Assembly (NCBI RefSeq): GCF_017377855.1
Contig: NZ_JAFREP010000005.1
Span: forward strand, 124,001-188,000
Reading direction: 5' to 3'
DNA: 64,000 nucleotides
DNA from: Acanthopleuribacter pedis
Lineage (GTDB): Bacteria > Acidobacteriota > Holophagae > Acanthopleuribacterales > Acanthopleuribacteraceae
Of this stretch, positions 8,749-17,850 are shown in pieces. A program made the translations under genes and the position numbers. The notes below the pieces were generated by a model. It saw nothing but the letters and a program-made list of their open reading frames with translations, was not told the origin of the DNA and searched no databases. Each line of letters opens with the position of its first letter. The stretch's first letter is position 1.

Positions 8749-9348
8749 GTCTGTTGGACGTTTCAGGCCTGCAAATACGGGATGTGGCGCCGCTGAATTT
8801 TCGTTAAAACGTGCTTGTTTTAGAGCCCGAGGTGCGCCTACTCATAAGGTCAAAACCCAGATAAGCTGACACAAAAGCCAAAGTCCGAACCAGGCACTGA
8901 AAATGACCGGATCCCCGCCTTGAAAAATCGTGTTGGTACCATTTTTTCATGTCGACAATGAGCAAAAAATACGACAACCCTACTAAAATCAGCTTCCTTT
9001 CTCCTGCCTGTCACCTTGTAACTCCTACTAAAATCAGCTTCTTTCTCCTGCCTGTCACCTTGTAAGGCGGTCACCTTGTAAGGCGTTGTAAGGCGCCTGT
9101 GGCCGTTCCTCTCGCCTGAAAAAAAAGCGCGATTCCTCCCCGAGTGATAGCCGCTGGTGTTGACTAAGGTTTTCGGAAGGAATCGCCCCTATTGGTTTTT
9201 ATTACTAGTTAACTTGGGTTTTGTTGGTTTGGCCTGCTGACCAGTGGCGGGTGCTGCCCGCGTAGATGCCGAACGAACCGCTGTTGCGTAGGACGGCGCG
9301 GTCCGCCCCGGTTCCGTTGGTGCCGCTGCGCCACAGCGCGCTGCCGTT
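8749..9348. repeat. Right copy of the direct duplication flanking the transposase
   Basis: This block matches 6537-7100 and includes the true 3' end of the large minus-strand gene, whose coding region ends at 9205. Since the right copy is continuous with the intact gene, it is probably the original and the left block the derived one. Confidence 0.85.
8811..9019. repeat. RAYT-associated repeat, copy R3
   Basis: This third copy of the roughly 210-bp repeat lies within the right duplication block. It is followed by a partial reiteration of CTTTCTCCTGCCTGTCACCTT and by GTAAGGCG microrepeats up to about 9095. Confidence 0.7.
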
Positions 9349-12300
9349 GAGAGTGCGGATGACGAGGTTGCCGTCGCTTTGCATGGTCAGGCGTTGGCCG
9401 CCGCGGCCTCCTGTTTTCGAGGACCACAGCGCTCGCCGCGTCGCGACTTCGCGCAGGACGAGATTGCCGTCGCTTTGGAAGGTGAGGCGGAAGTTGCCGT
9501 TGTTGGATTCCAGGAAATCGTTGACCTTGAGCTGTTCGTCCCGCGCCAAGGTATTGCTTGTCGGGGGCTCGTCGTCCACGGCCGGATCGTCGTCGGTGTC
9601 CTCGGTTTGGTTGCTTGCCCACACGGGAACGTTGCCGGCGTAGAGAACGAGGACACCGTCGTTTTGCAGCACAGCGCGATCCGCGTTGCTGGTGTGGGTT
9701 CCGCTGCTCCAGATCGGTGTGCCTTCCGCGGTGCGTAACACCAGGTTGCCGTCGCTTTGCAGGCTGAGGCGTTCGCCGCCTTGGCCACCGGTTCTGGAAG
9801 ACCACAGGGCCGCGCGGGTTGCGGTGTCACGCAGGACGAGGTTGCCGTCGCCCTGGAAATAAAGGCGATAGGCACCGTTGGTGGATTCGAGGAAGTCGTT
9901 CCTGTTTAACAGTTCGCCGAGCGCCAGGGTGTTCGCCGTGGTGGGTTCGTTGCCGTCGCCGGCGTTGTCATCCGCGTCATCGTCCCTACCGGCATCGCCG
10001 CCGGTGTCATCGGCCGTGTTGGCTGACCAGACCACGGTGATGCCGGCGTAGACAACGAAGGAGCCGTCGTTGTTCAGCACGGCGCGGTCCGCGCCCGTTC
10101 CGTTGGTGTCGCTTGCCCAGATTGCCGCGCCGGTCGTTGCGTAAATGACGAGGTTACCGTCCGCCTGCATCACGAAACGATTGCCCCCCTGGCCCGCGCT
10201 TTTGGTCGACCACAGGGCTTGCCGGTTGACGGTGTCGCGGAGGACGAGGTTACCGTCACTTTGGAAATAAAGGCGGTAGGCGCCGTTTTCGGATTCGAGG
10301 AAATCGTTGGGTTCTAAGTGTCCGCCGGCGATCAGGGTGTTCGCTGAATTGGGTCCGTCATCGGAACCATCATCGGAACCATCATCGGAACCATCATCGG
10401 AACCATCATCGGAACCATCATCGGAACCATCATCGGAACCATCATCGGAACCGTCATCGTTACTGTTCACGGCCCACACGACTGATTCGCCGGCGTAAAC
10501 GACGAAGGAACCGTCGTTGTTTAAAACCGCGCGATCCGAGCCTGTTCCGTTGGTTCCGCTCGCCCACAAGGCGGGACCCGCGCTTGAATAAATCACCAGA
10601 TTGCCGTCGCTCTGCATCACAAACCGATTGCCGCCTTGACCGTGGGTTCCGGTGGACCACAAGGCCTGGCCGCTTGCCGCATCGCGGAGCACCAGGTTGC
10701 CGTCATTCTGGAAGTTGAGCCGATAAACGTCGTTGCTCGATTGGAGGAAATCGTTGAGGTCCATTCGGTCACCCGGACGCAAGCTGTTGGTCGAGGTCGC
10801 TGGATCACCCGCGCCGGTGCCGTCATCGGCACCATTCCCGGCCGCATCCGCGATCCACCAAACCTCGTTGATCCCATCGCCTGTTGTATTCCCCGGCGTT
10901 TGATCCCCCGCGAAGAAGTACAGCGGACGACCCAAAAAAGCTGCTTGGCGCGATCCGTCGCTGCGGCGAATGGTCGACAAACCGGCCACGCCTGATGCAC
11001 CGATATCGGTTACAAGGAGTGGTGGCCACGAGACGGCACAATCGCCGTTACAGCTGCTGCCTTCCACGGCCAAATCATTGTTGAAAACGTACAGCGAAAA
11101 ACCCGGTCGCGCTGATCCCATACCGCCGAGCAGAACGCCGTTGTCCACCGCGACCTCATCGATCGGCGCGGATCCACCCGAACCGTCATCAAGGCCGTCC
11201 ACGGAAAGCGCACCCAAAAAGGCCACTATGTCGTCGATCTCGCGATCGTTCAATTCCAGCGGGCGAATGTCTGTATCACGGCCCACCACATTGGGTGCAC
11301 CGTCGTTGTAGGCCAACATCACATCGCGCAAGGTCTCAAAACTCCCGTCGTGCATGTAGGGTGCGGTTTGCCCCAACGCCCGCAGGGTCGGCACCTTAAA
11401 CAAATGTGCATCGCGCGCGCGGCCGGTCATTTCGACGCGGCCCACATCATCGTTTGTGGTCAGGCCGTTGTTGCGAAAGCTCTCGTCGGTAAAATGGTCG
11501 CCCGCGTGGCAACCGCTACAACGCGCTTTGCCCTCGAACAGATCCAAGCCGCGTCGTTCCGCCTCGCTCAATGCGCCCATGTCGCCGGCCTTAAACGCAT
11601 CCACGCGCGTGGGCCCCGAGAACTGCAACGCCTGAAAACTCGCCAGTGCGACGGGGAGGTTGGTCGCGTTCGGCGCCTCGCCAAACACTTGCTGGAAACG
11701 CACCGCGTAGTCGCCCTCGGTTCGCAGGCGTTGCACGGCCTCCGCGATGGGCAGGTTCATTTCGTGGGGGGCCGCGATGGGCACCAACGCCTGGGTTTCC
11801 AGTGAACCCGCGTTGCCGCTCCAACCCTGCAAACTGGAGAACAACCGGTTCAGAAGGGTTGGCGTGTTCCGTGAGCCGGCGTCGGTGGGTTCGTTGCCTT
11901 CCGCGATGGGTAAGCCGTCCGTGAAAGCCAGGTTCGGATCGTGGCAGGTGGCGCAGGAGGTGGTTCGTTCTTGCGAGAGGATTACGTCGGAAAACAGCTC
12001 CTCGCCCAACTGGGCCGCGGCCGGGCTAAAACCGGCCACGTCGGTCGCATAACGCAAAGCACCTTGCAGGTGCGCCGGAACCGCATTGACCAGGGTCTGG
12101 CTGGGCGCGCGGTGGGTACGCACGTTGGCGTAATGGGCGATTTCATGGGGTTGCCGTGTTACATTGGAAACTTTGACCTCATCCAACCGCATCAAGGCGG
12201 CGGCGTTGATGGGACCGACCCGCACGGCGCCGGTGATGTTCACGGCAGCCAAGCCGTCCGCGGCGCGTGAGGCGATGTTCACGCCGTCGCGGTACAAACG

Positions 12301-14055
12301 CAGGTCGTTTTGGGGAAGGTCATAGGTAAAGGCGAGGTGGGACCAGGTGTTGGTTGGAACCGTGGTGCCGGTTAAAACCACGTGGGTGCCTGCCGTGTCG
12401 GTGAGGGCCGCGCTCAAACGATTACCGCGGGCGAGGAACACCTCAATACCGTTTTCAAGTTGGAACAAAGGCACTGTGCCGCTGCCGCGTTCCAGCCGGA
12501 TCCAAAAATCAACCGAACCGGTTTGGGTCAGGCCCTCCCAGCCCTGATTACGGGTGATCTCCAAGTAATCGCCGTTGTCGAAATAAATTGCTTGGCCGTA
12601 GCGACCCTGGAGTTCATCCCGGCCGTTGAACTCCAATGGGAATTGCGCGCCCACCAGGGTCGCGTTGTTGAAATTACCCGAGGTATCGTTGGAACGGGTT
12701 ACCTGAAAATTACCGGCCCGGTTCAAATGCTCGTTCATGGCCAGGTACATCACGAAGTTGCCGTCGAGGTAGTCGTCGAAACCTACCTCGGCGTAATCGC
12801 GCGAGTTGGAACCAAAGATTGGGTAACTGGGCCCGCGCACCGAATAGGGAATTGCTAGATCGGGCAGGTCCTTGTAGGGTGTCCACATGGTGGTGAAGGC
12901 ACCGGGCGAGGACAGAAACAAACGGGTATCAAGGTGGCGATTAGGATTGATCGGGCCGTCAATGTGGCGCACGATCCAGCCGGTCCAACGGCCGACAACG
13001 CTGGTGCCGGTGCGGCGTGCGCTGACGCCGTCGCGTGAGGCCTGGTAAAACAATTCCGAGCCGTCGTGGCTCACCCAGGGGTAAGCGCCTTTGATCAGTT
13101 CACGGGGTCGGTAAGGCGCGCCGGTGGCGTCGCGGATCGGGTTTTCGGCGAGTGGGTAACGCACATGGAAGGGGATGCCGTCGACCAGGGTGTCGCGGTC
13201 GTCGTAGTGCATATTGGCGAGGGAGAACGGGCCACGCCAGTTGTCGGTGGCGCCGGGGGTAGGGTTCCAACCGTAGACCAGGTTGTCGATGCGGCCGTTG
13301 TTGTCGGGGTGACCTTGGCCGATGATCAAACGACCGTCGAGGGTGACGGTGGGTTCAATGCAGCGGAAGTCTTCCCCGTTTTGCAAACGCAGCCGTTGAA
13401 AGCCGCTGGTGAAATCGGCGCGGATCACCTGAGCGTCGGGCGTGCGCGCGTCGGCGACAATAAAGGTTGCGCGGCGGATGCCCATCTGGTCGTTGTCGTT
13501 GTTGCGCAAGGAGGTGTGGTAAACCAGCGCGCGGTAGGTGTCGTGGCTGCCGTTTAAATTGAAGGTACCGTCGGCGTTGGAGGGATAGGGGTTTTGACTG
13601 GAAACGGCGGGGTCGGGCACGATGGCGATCCAGTTATGCTGCATGTCCGGCGCCTCGGTTTTTAGTTCCAACGGAATGGTTCGTCCGAAGGCGCCTTGGC
13701 GGAAGCTGACGGTGCCGTCGTTGTTGCGCACGATGCGTTCCGGGCGGAAGGCGGCGGCGTACCAGCCGGCGGTCCGGGTGACGACAAACAAACGGCCGTC
13801 CCAGGTTTCGGCATGACCGTTACCGCTGAAGCCGGTATTGTTGCGTGCCGGAAACCCGCGTTGTCGGCTGTCGTTCAGCGAGTAAAGTGCGGCGTTGGGT
13901 GAGGTGAACCGGTCGTTGCCGGTAGCCGTCTTGTTGCTTGTTAAGTGCGATTGCGTGTTGTTTGAAGGTGGAGAAGGTGAAGAAACGGTGGGGGAATTGG
14001 CCGTGAGGATCCATCCATATAAACATATTGCGGTAATCATGAAACCTGTTCGCAT
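9205..14055 (-). CDS. Secreted LamG / di-heme cytochrome c peroxidase / bulb-lectin fusion protein
   Basis: The 1616-residue protein starts with a signal peptide (hydrophobic to about residue 20) and an N-terminal region of unknown fold. A LamG/concanavalin-like domain follows at about 465-650. A MauG/CcpA-type di-heme peroxidase domain at about 670-985 has two heme-binding motifs, CATCH at 701-705 and CSGCH at 846-850. A COG4315-like segment (about 985-1070, SLYVFNNDL, CNGDCAVSWPPLL) comes next. Four bulb-type mannose-lectin domains fill about 1105-1610, each with SDGNLVxR and QSDGNLVIY-type motifs. An acidic (SDDG)n linker separates lectin domains 1 and 2. The peroxidase would reduce peroxide or oxidise a protein in the periplasm or outside, and the lectins would anchor it to mannose-rich glycans. 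The substrate is unknown. Its 3' end is duplicated at 6957-7100. Confidence 0.85.
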   Translation of the reverse strand: MRTGFMITAICLYGWILTANSPTVSSPSPPSNNTQSHLTSNKTATGNDRFTSPNAALYSLNDSRQRGFPARNNTGFSGNGHAETWDGRLFVVTRTAGWYAAAFRPERIVRNNDGTVSFRQGAFGRTIPLELKTEAPDMQHNWIAIVPDPAVSSQNPYPSNADGTFNLNGSHDTYRALVYHTSLRNNDNDQMGIRRATFIVADARTPDAQVIRADFTSGFQRLRLQNGEDFRCIEPTVTLDGRLIIGQGHPDNNGRIDNLVYGWNPTPGATDNWRGPFSLANMHYDDRDTLVDGIPFHVRYPLAENPIRDATGAPYRPRELIKGAYPWVSHDGSELFYQASRDGVSARRTGTSVVGRWTGWIVRHIDGPINPNRHLDTRLFLSSPGAFTTMWTPYKDLPDLAIPYSVRGPSYPIFGSNSRDYAEVGFDDYLDGNFVMYLAMNEHLNRAGNFQVTRSNDTSGNFNNATLVGAQFPLEFNGRDELQGRYGQAIYFDNGDYLEITRNQGWEGLTQTGSVDFWIRLERGSGTVPLFQLENGIEVFLARGNRLSAALTDTAGTHVVLTGTTVPTNTWSHLAFTYDLPQNDLRLYRDGVNIASRAADGLAAVNITGAVRVGPINAAALMRLDEVKVSNVTRQPHEIAHYANVRTHRAPSQTLVNAVPAHLQGALRYATDVAGFSPAAAQLGEELFSDVILSQERTTSCATCHDPNLAFTDGLPIAEGNEPTDAGSRNTPTLLNRLFSSLQGWSGNAGSLETQALVPIAAPHEMNLPIAEAVQRLRTEGDYAVRFQQVFGEAPNATNLPVALASFQALQFSGPTRVDAFKAGDMGALSEAERRGLDLFEGKARCSGCHAGDHFTDESFRNNGLTTNDDVGRVEMTGRARDAHLFKVPTLRALGQTAPYMHDGSFETLRDVMLAYNDGAPNVVGRDTDIRPLELNDREIDDIVAFLGALSVDGLDDGSGGSAPIDEVAVDNGVLLGGMGSARPGFSLYVFNNDLAVEGSSCNGDCAVSWPPLLVTDIGASGVAGLSTIRRSDGSRQAAFLGRPLYFFAGDQTPGNTTGDGINEVWWIADAAGNGADDGTGAGDPATSTNSLRPGDRMDLNDFLQSSNDVYRLNFQNDGNLVLRDAASGQALWSTGTHGQGGNRFVMQSDGNLVIYSSAGPALWASGTNGTGSDRAVLNNDGSFVVYAGESVVWAVNSNDDGSDDGSDDGSDDGSDDGSDDGSDDGSDDGSDDGPNSANTLIAGGHLEPNDFLESENGAYRLYFQSDGNLVLRDTVNRQALWSTKSAGQGGNRFVMQADGNLVIYATTGAAIWASDTNGTGADRAVLNNDGSFVVYAGITVVWSANTADDTGGDAGRDDDADDNAGDGNEPTTANTLALGELLNRNDFLESTNGAYRLYFQGDGNLVLRDTATRAALWSSRTGGQGGERLSLQSDGNLVLRTAEGTPIWSSGTHTSNADRAVLQNDGVLVLYAGNVPVWASNQTEDTDDDPAVDDEPPTSNTLARDEQLKVNDFLESNNGNFRLTFQSDGNLVLREVATRRALWSSKTGGRGGQRLTMQSDGNLVIRTLNGSALWRSGTNGTGADRAVLRNSGSFGIYAGSTRHWSAGQTNKTQVN
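10357..10452. repeat. 12-bp tandem repeat (8 units) encoding a GSDD linker
   Basis: Eight near-perfect copies of a 12-bp unit (ATCATCGGAACC on the + strand) lie inside the large gene and encode an Asp-rich SDDG linker between two lectin domains. A change in unit number keeps the frame, so linker length could vary between strains. The acidic linker might bind calcium, but that is a guess. Confidence 0.9.
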
Positions 14056-14143
14056 GTGAAACTCCTAAATGAATCAGGCGATTTCAGGGAACAACGTTTG
14101 TGCAAGCCAAAAACAGCATCGGGTACAAGCACACACGATGAAA

Positions 14144-14304
14144 CCTAAGAAGCGCGATAAGAGCGAGGGATTTTGGCTAAAAATCTGGAGCGAAATGGTT
14201 TGGGAAAAGCGGAAGCGCACCCATTGGGTGCGGTGAGCATTTTCACAGACCGTTGCAGTCCAGAAGTTTAGCCAAAATCACCGCGAGTTATCGCGCTTCT
14301 TAGG
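14144..14304. repeat. Palindromic repeat family 2, copy B (best copy)
   Basis: The 161-bp element has outer arms CCTAAGAAGCGCGATAA and TTATCGCGCTTCTTAGG, which are perfect complements. Inner arms ATTTTGGCTAAA and TTTAGCCAAAAT are also complementary. The middle has the family block GAGCATTTTCAC and a small TTGGGTGC unit. Confidence 0.85.
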
Positions 14305-14666
14305 TGAAAGGATTGCTTTTGAATAAGCAACATTTGATGTGGTTTTTGGTCGTGTTTCATGAAAGCGAGGCGCGGTAAAGTTTCGGCGGCGGTTCAGCGT
14401 CTCGTGACAACACGTTTTCCATAAGATGATCGCCATCCATTACGAATGGTGCATCTGGAAATCAAACACTGCAAGCCTGAGTTAGGTTAGGTATTCGAAC
14501 CATTAAGATGCATTCATTTTTGGATGCTCTTGTTGATGACGAAAGCCGGCCAACCAAAGACTTTGCGCGTTTAGACCGCATTAAACATGAGGTGGGGAAC
14601 AACTGACGATGAACAATCACGCATCGAAATGGGTGAAACAGGTAAGCATAAAACGTTGTTTTGAAA

Positions 14667-14826
14667 CTAAGAAGCGCGATATGAGTGAGGGGTTTTGGCT
14701 AAAGATCTGGAGCGAAATGGTTTGGAAAAAGCGGAATCGCACCCGTTGGGTGCGGTGAGCATTTTTGCAGGCCATTGCAGCCCAGAGGTTTAGCTGAAAT
14801 CACCGCGAGTTATCGCGTTTCTTAGG
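14667..14826. repeat. Palindromic repeat family 2, copy C
   Basis: This 160-bp copy is in the same orientation as copy B, 362 bp after it. The outer arms CTAAGAAGCGCGATA and TATCGCGTTTCTTAG are nearly complementary, with the same internal blocks. Confidence 0.8.
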
Positions 14827-15239
14827 TTGAAGGGCGTGTGGGGAATTCCTTTTTTATCTCATGTTTGCAAAACAGGACCGGTTCCTGTTTTGCGTAGAGA
14901 GCTAACGCGAAAAAACCATCGTTTTGTTTGCCAACGGGGGATCAACACGGTGTCTTAGTATGAAACCATGAAACAGCGACCTAATTTAGAAGTCATGTTT
15001 GTCTGTTCGTGGGAGATGGTTTCTCTAAGAACAATCCGCGCCTGATCATTGAAGCGATGTCTTTCACGCCGGGAGCATTTTGGCGGCGCGTCTCTTAATA
15101 GAAGAAGTGCGCCATAGATAGGTTGTACACTTTTGTGGATATTTAAAAAGTGACATGGGGCAATTTTTGGCGGGATGGAAAATGAAATTTGACGGGGGTG
15201 TCTGAACATCTTATGGCGAATCGAAATGGTGTCGGTTCA

Positions 15240-16115
15240 TCACAACCGTTTGGCGAGGTAGTGGCGTTCGTGGCCGGTGGGGAAGTCGCGCAGGGTGGCA
15301 TAGACGCGGTAACCGCGGCGTTGGTAGAAAAACAAAGCCTGGAAACTGAAGGTGTCCAACAAGATGTGGTCCAGCTTGTGCCGTCGCGCCGCTTTTTCTA
15401 CGCTATGTAAAAGGCGCCCGGCGCAGCCGCGACCGCGGTAATCGGGATGGGTCCAAAGCCCGTTCAACGTGAGTTGGTTCCAGCAGACGCTCCCCAACAC
15501 CCCCGCGACGGGTTGGCCGGCGCGGTTGCGGATAACCCGGTTTAGCGGTTGTTCTTCGCGTGGCGGCAAGCCGCGCGCGGTCAAGGTGCGATCCAAAAGC
15601 TGGGGGATCCAGTTGCGTTCTGAACGGCGTTCGGGAACCGTGGTTGGTCCGGGTCGAACGGGTTCGCCCTTGTTTCGCCAGACCATCACGCGGTGGGCGA
15701 ATCCGCGCGGGTAGCCCTCGAGCTTCCCAACGCGGTGGAAACCCGCGTTGGCTAGCTTATCCTGATCGGCTTTGGTAAAGCAGTGGCTCAAAACGGCATG
15801 ACAGCCGTACCGCCGCGCCGTTTCTTTGACGGCGGCGATGAGGCGTTGCTCGTTTTCGGCCCGTCCGGGGCCGGCTTCTGTTTGGTGATAAATCACCTGT
15901 AGCCAGCCCCAAAAAGAGACGGCGGCGAAGCGACCCAGGATGTGACCGCTTGGTTCGCACAGGTTTTCGGCGATGGTAATCGGCAAAGCGGCGGGGTGTC
16001 CGCTCGGGGGCGGTTCGGTATGCATGGCGTGGCGTAAGATGGTCAGTTCGGCTTCACCCGGTGATCCTTCCATTAAGCCGACGATGGGTCTGGAAAGCGG
16101 GACAGCTTGTAACAT
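15240..16115 (-). CDS. GNAT-family N-acetyltransferase with tandem GNAT folds
   Basis: The 291-residue protein has a C-terminal GNAT domain (about 195-291). The acetyl-CoA loop is seen in THPDYRGRGCAGRLLHSVEKAA, followed by DTFSFQALFFYQRRGYRV and the ending TGHERHYLAKRL. The first half (about 30-150, with HCFTKADQDKLANAGFHRVGKLEGYPRG) resembles a second, more diverged GNAT fold that lacks a clear acetyl-CoA loop. The acceptor is unknown. The ATG is preceded by AAGGAGCTTCCC, a strong ribosome site. It is the last of the minus-strand genes from 15.2 to 23.7 kb and starts 89 bp behind the candidate chaperone substrate, so it may be co-transcribed with it. Confidence 0.75.
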   Translation of the reverse strand: MLQAVPLSRPIVGLMEGSPGEAELTILRHAMHTEPPPSGHPAALPITIAENLCEPSGHILGRFAAVSFWGWLQVIYHQTEAGPGRAENEQRLIAAVKETARRYGCHAVLSHCFTKADQDKLANAGFHRVGKLEGYPRGFAHRVMVWRNKGEPVRPGPTTVPERRSERNWIPQLLDRTLTARGLPPREEQPLNRVIRNRAGQPVAGVLGSVCWNQLTLNGLWTHPDYRGRGCAGRLLHSVEKAARRHKLDHILLDTFSFQALFFYQRRGYRVYATLRDFPTGHERHYLAKRL

Positions 16116-16204
16116 GGGAAGCTCCTTTTGGTTGTGTGAACAAGGTTGGCTTGCGGGGACGAGAGACCGACGCGGTTCAGGCGCGAGGCCGACGCCCCCG
16201 CGGT

Positions 16205-16846
16205 TTAAATAAAACTCTCCCAGGGTTCAAAACCCGTCGTTGGCGGCTTTCTGCCCATGGATTGGTCGAGATCTTGTTTCAGACCTTGGTCGACCCCGCC
16301 CCACAGGCTGTTCGCGAAAAAGTTGTTGGTGCGCGGCAGCGGGCCGGTGCCGGAACCGTGGGTGACCACCACGGTTTTGCCGTTTTCCTGGGTAACCGAG
16401 CGATTGACCATGCCGTCGTGGAGCAGGTGGTCCGGCGTGGTTTGGTTGGTGATGGAACCGTCGTCGTGAACGAGGTGTTTCACGGTGCCCAGCATCGGAA
16501 TGGTGGTTGTATCGCCGTCGTGAACCGGTTTGGAGACATCTTGCATCGGCGTCATGTGGTGCGGCAGTTTTTCCTGCACCTTGTTGGGTGGGTAATCCTC
16601 AACCGAACCCAACTCGGTTTTGACCGTGTAGGTGTGAGGGTTCTGGTTTTTGGAGAACATGAAACTGAAGGGATGGCTTTTGGGTGTTTTGGGTTGTGAC
16701 GGGCCGGTTTGGAAGCTGGGTGGTTCGCTGTCAAAGGTGCTGGGTTTGGATTTGCCGAGGGATGAGGATTCGGGCGCCTCGATTTTTTGCGGAGTTTGGG
16801 TGGGGTTGGTTTGTGTTTTTCCAAAGATGTTGGGTAACCAAGACAT
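16205..16846 (-). CDS. Candidate type III secreted substrate paired with the CesT-like chaperone
   Basis: The 213-residue protein has no recognised domain. I place the start at the MSWLPNIFGK methionine because AAAGGAGATCGCTT lies directly before it. An upstream frame extension to 17080 has no such signal and runs into the chaperone gene. Residues 10-70 are rich in Ser, Thr, Pro, Gln and Lys with little hydrophobic content, the usual look of type III secretion signals. The second half has His/Asp-rich repeats (KPVHDGD, HLVHDDGS, HLLHDGM) and ends with the SLWGGVDQGLKQDLDQSM stretch. It starts 50 bp behind the CesT-like gene, a typical chaperone-effector order. No secretion apparatus genes lie in the window. 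Substrate status is inferred. Confidence 0.5.
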   Translation of the reverse strand: MSWLPNIFGKTQTNPTQTPQKIEAPESSSLGKSKPSTFDSEPPSFQTGPSQPKTPKSHPFSFMFSKNQNPHTYTVKTELGSVEDYPPNKVQEKLPHHMTPMQDVSKPVHDGDTTTIPMLGTVKHLVHDDGSITNQTTPDHLLHDGMVNRSVTQENGKTVVVTHGSGTGPLPRTNNFFANSLWGGVDQGLKQDLDQSMGRKPPTTGFEPWESFI

Positions 16847-16896
16847 AAGCGATCTCCTTTTGCTTTTTTTGGGGTTGTACGTGAGCGAATGGCGGG

Positions 16897-17355
16897 TTAG
16901 GCGAAAGTTGCGTGTTGGTGGAGGGTGGGTTCCGGTGTAGGTGGTTGGTTTGGCGTGGCTTCCTTGATGCGTGCCGGGATTTCTTTTTGGAGCCAGACCG
17001 CGGTGTCGACGAATTGGATGATCCAGGCTTTGAAAGCGGGGTAATCCAACAGGTCTGGGTTTTGGTGCGCGCACAAACAAACGGTGGCGGCGCGTTCATT
17101 GACGGCGAGGGTGGCGCCGGCGGTGTCGCGACACAGGAAATTGAGCGCAAGGATGCGGCGGTAGGCGGCGTCGTCAGCGATTTCGGTGAGGGGTGTCAAA
17201 GGCGCGTATAGAATGATTGCGTTTTCAGATTCGGGTGTTTCCAGCACGATGGTGGTGTCTTCGATATCAAAAGCGCAGACACCGTTTTGGTTGCGTTGAA
17301 ACGTGAAGGTTCCGATGTCGGTTGAGAGTTGGTGAAGCCAGGATTGCGTGGACAT
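16897..17355 (-). CDS. CesT/Tir-family type III secretion chaperone-like protein
   Basis: The 152-residue protein begins at the MSTQSWLHQL methionine, preceded by GAGGAGAACCCCT. Codons further upstream read open to 17499 but lack a ribosome site. The pattern fits CesT-like chaperones: an N-terminal helix (SWLHQLSTDIG), beta strands with FDIEDTTIVLE, then LNFLCRDTAGATLAVNERAATVCLCAHQNPDLLDYPAFKAWIIQFVDTAVWLQKEI, where the GATL-x(10)-L...L pattern and the closing amphipathic helix are characteristic. Such chaperones are small and acidic and hold one effector for type III export, and are usually encoded just before it. A YbjN-like fold is an alternative. The tail (about 125-152) is Pro/Thr-rich and probably disordered. 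Confidence 0.6.
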   Translation of the reverse strand: MSTQSWLHQLSTDIGTFTFQRNQNGVCAFDIEDTTIVLETPESENAIILYAPLTPLTEIADDAAYRRILALNFLCRDTAGATLAVNERAATVCLCAHQNPDLLDYPAFKAWIIQFVDTAVWLQKEIPARIKEATPNQPPTPEPTLHQHATFA

Positions 17356-17850
17356 AGGGGTTCTCCTCGTGGACGGTGTTGCCGTGGTTTGGGCACAGTT
17401 TGGCCCTGCCGCGACGTGCGGTGGTTTCCAAATGAAACGAAACGCGTTGTTCGATTCCGTCGACCCCGTGTCAAAAGGGGCGTTGGAAGCGGTGTCCAAC
17501 CGAGATGCCTGTTCCTGTTTCGCCGGGGGCGAAGGAGTGGCGCTACGGTTGCAACCAAGGTCGCGTTTCAGTTCTCAAGCGATGCATTTCACGAGCGCCG
17601 AAAGGTCAAAGAGACAACGCGGGGTGCGTTGGCGGCGAAGAAGGTGAAATCTTGCTTGGGAGATAGGGGTCGTTAGGACAGGTACATCAATGGGTCGGTC
17701 AATCAAGCGATACCGAAACATTGGTGTTGACGCTAAATTAAGGTCACAACATGGAGAAATGATGGAGATGTGGACGAAATGTGGTGATTTTGAATCTTTT
17801 TATTCTAAAAAGGGTGACTGATAAATCACCGGACCCCGGTTCAATGCGAC
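17356..17850. other. Gene-free stretch upstream of the chaperone gene
   Basis: This is the promoter region of the chaperone operon on the minus strand and lies between it and the end of the cysteine-cluster gene. It turns AT-rich near 17740-17830. I see no clear repeat, terminator or sigma-54 site here. Several frames are open by chance and lack ribosome sites. Confidence 0.4.

Larger units (their letters stand above)
14056..15239. other. Gene-poor stretch with two palindromic repeats and a hairpin
   Basis: This stretch holds family 2 copies B and C, listed separately. Between them a 32-codon frame at 14508-14606 starts MHSFLDALVDDES and could be a gene remnant or a small protein; support is weak. 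At 14868-14894 an 11-bp perfect stem (GCAAAACAGGA with TCCTGTTTTGC, loop CCGGT) lacks a T-run, so it resembles an operator or processing site more than a terminator. A minus-strand frame at 14955-15209 looks like chance. Confidence 0.4.

Noticed and set aside
10357..10452. Possible CRISPR-like array
   Set aside because: The units are 12 bp without spacers and lie in frame inside a coding region. It is a protein linker repeat.
14955..15209. 84-codon minus-strand frame
   Set aside because: There is no ribosome site, and the many rare residues and lack of conserved pattern suggest chance.
16847..17080. Extended start of the candidate effector
   Set aside because: It would run into the chaperone gene in another frame and lacks a ribosome site. 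The AAAGGAGAT site at the later ATG decides the start.
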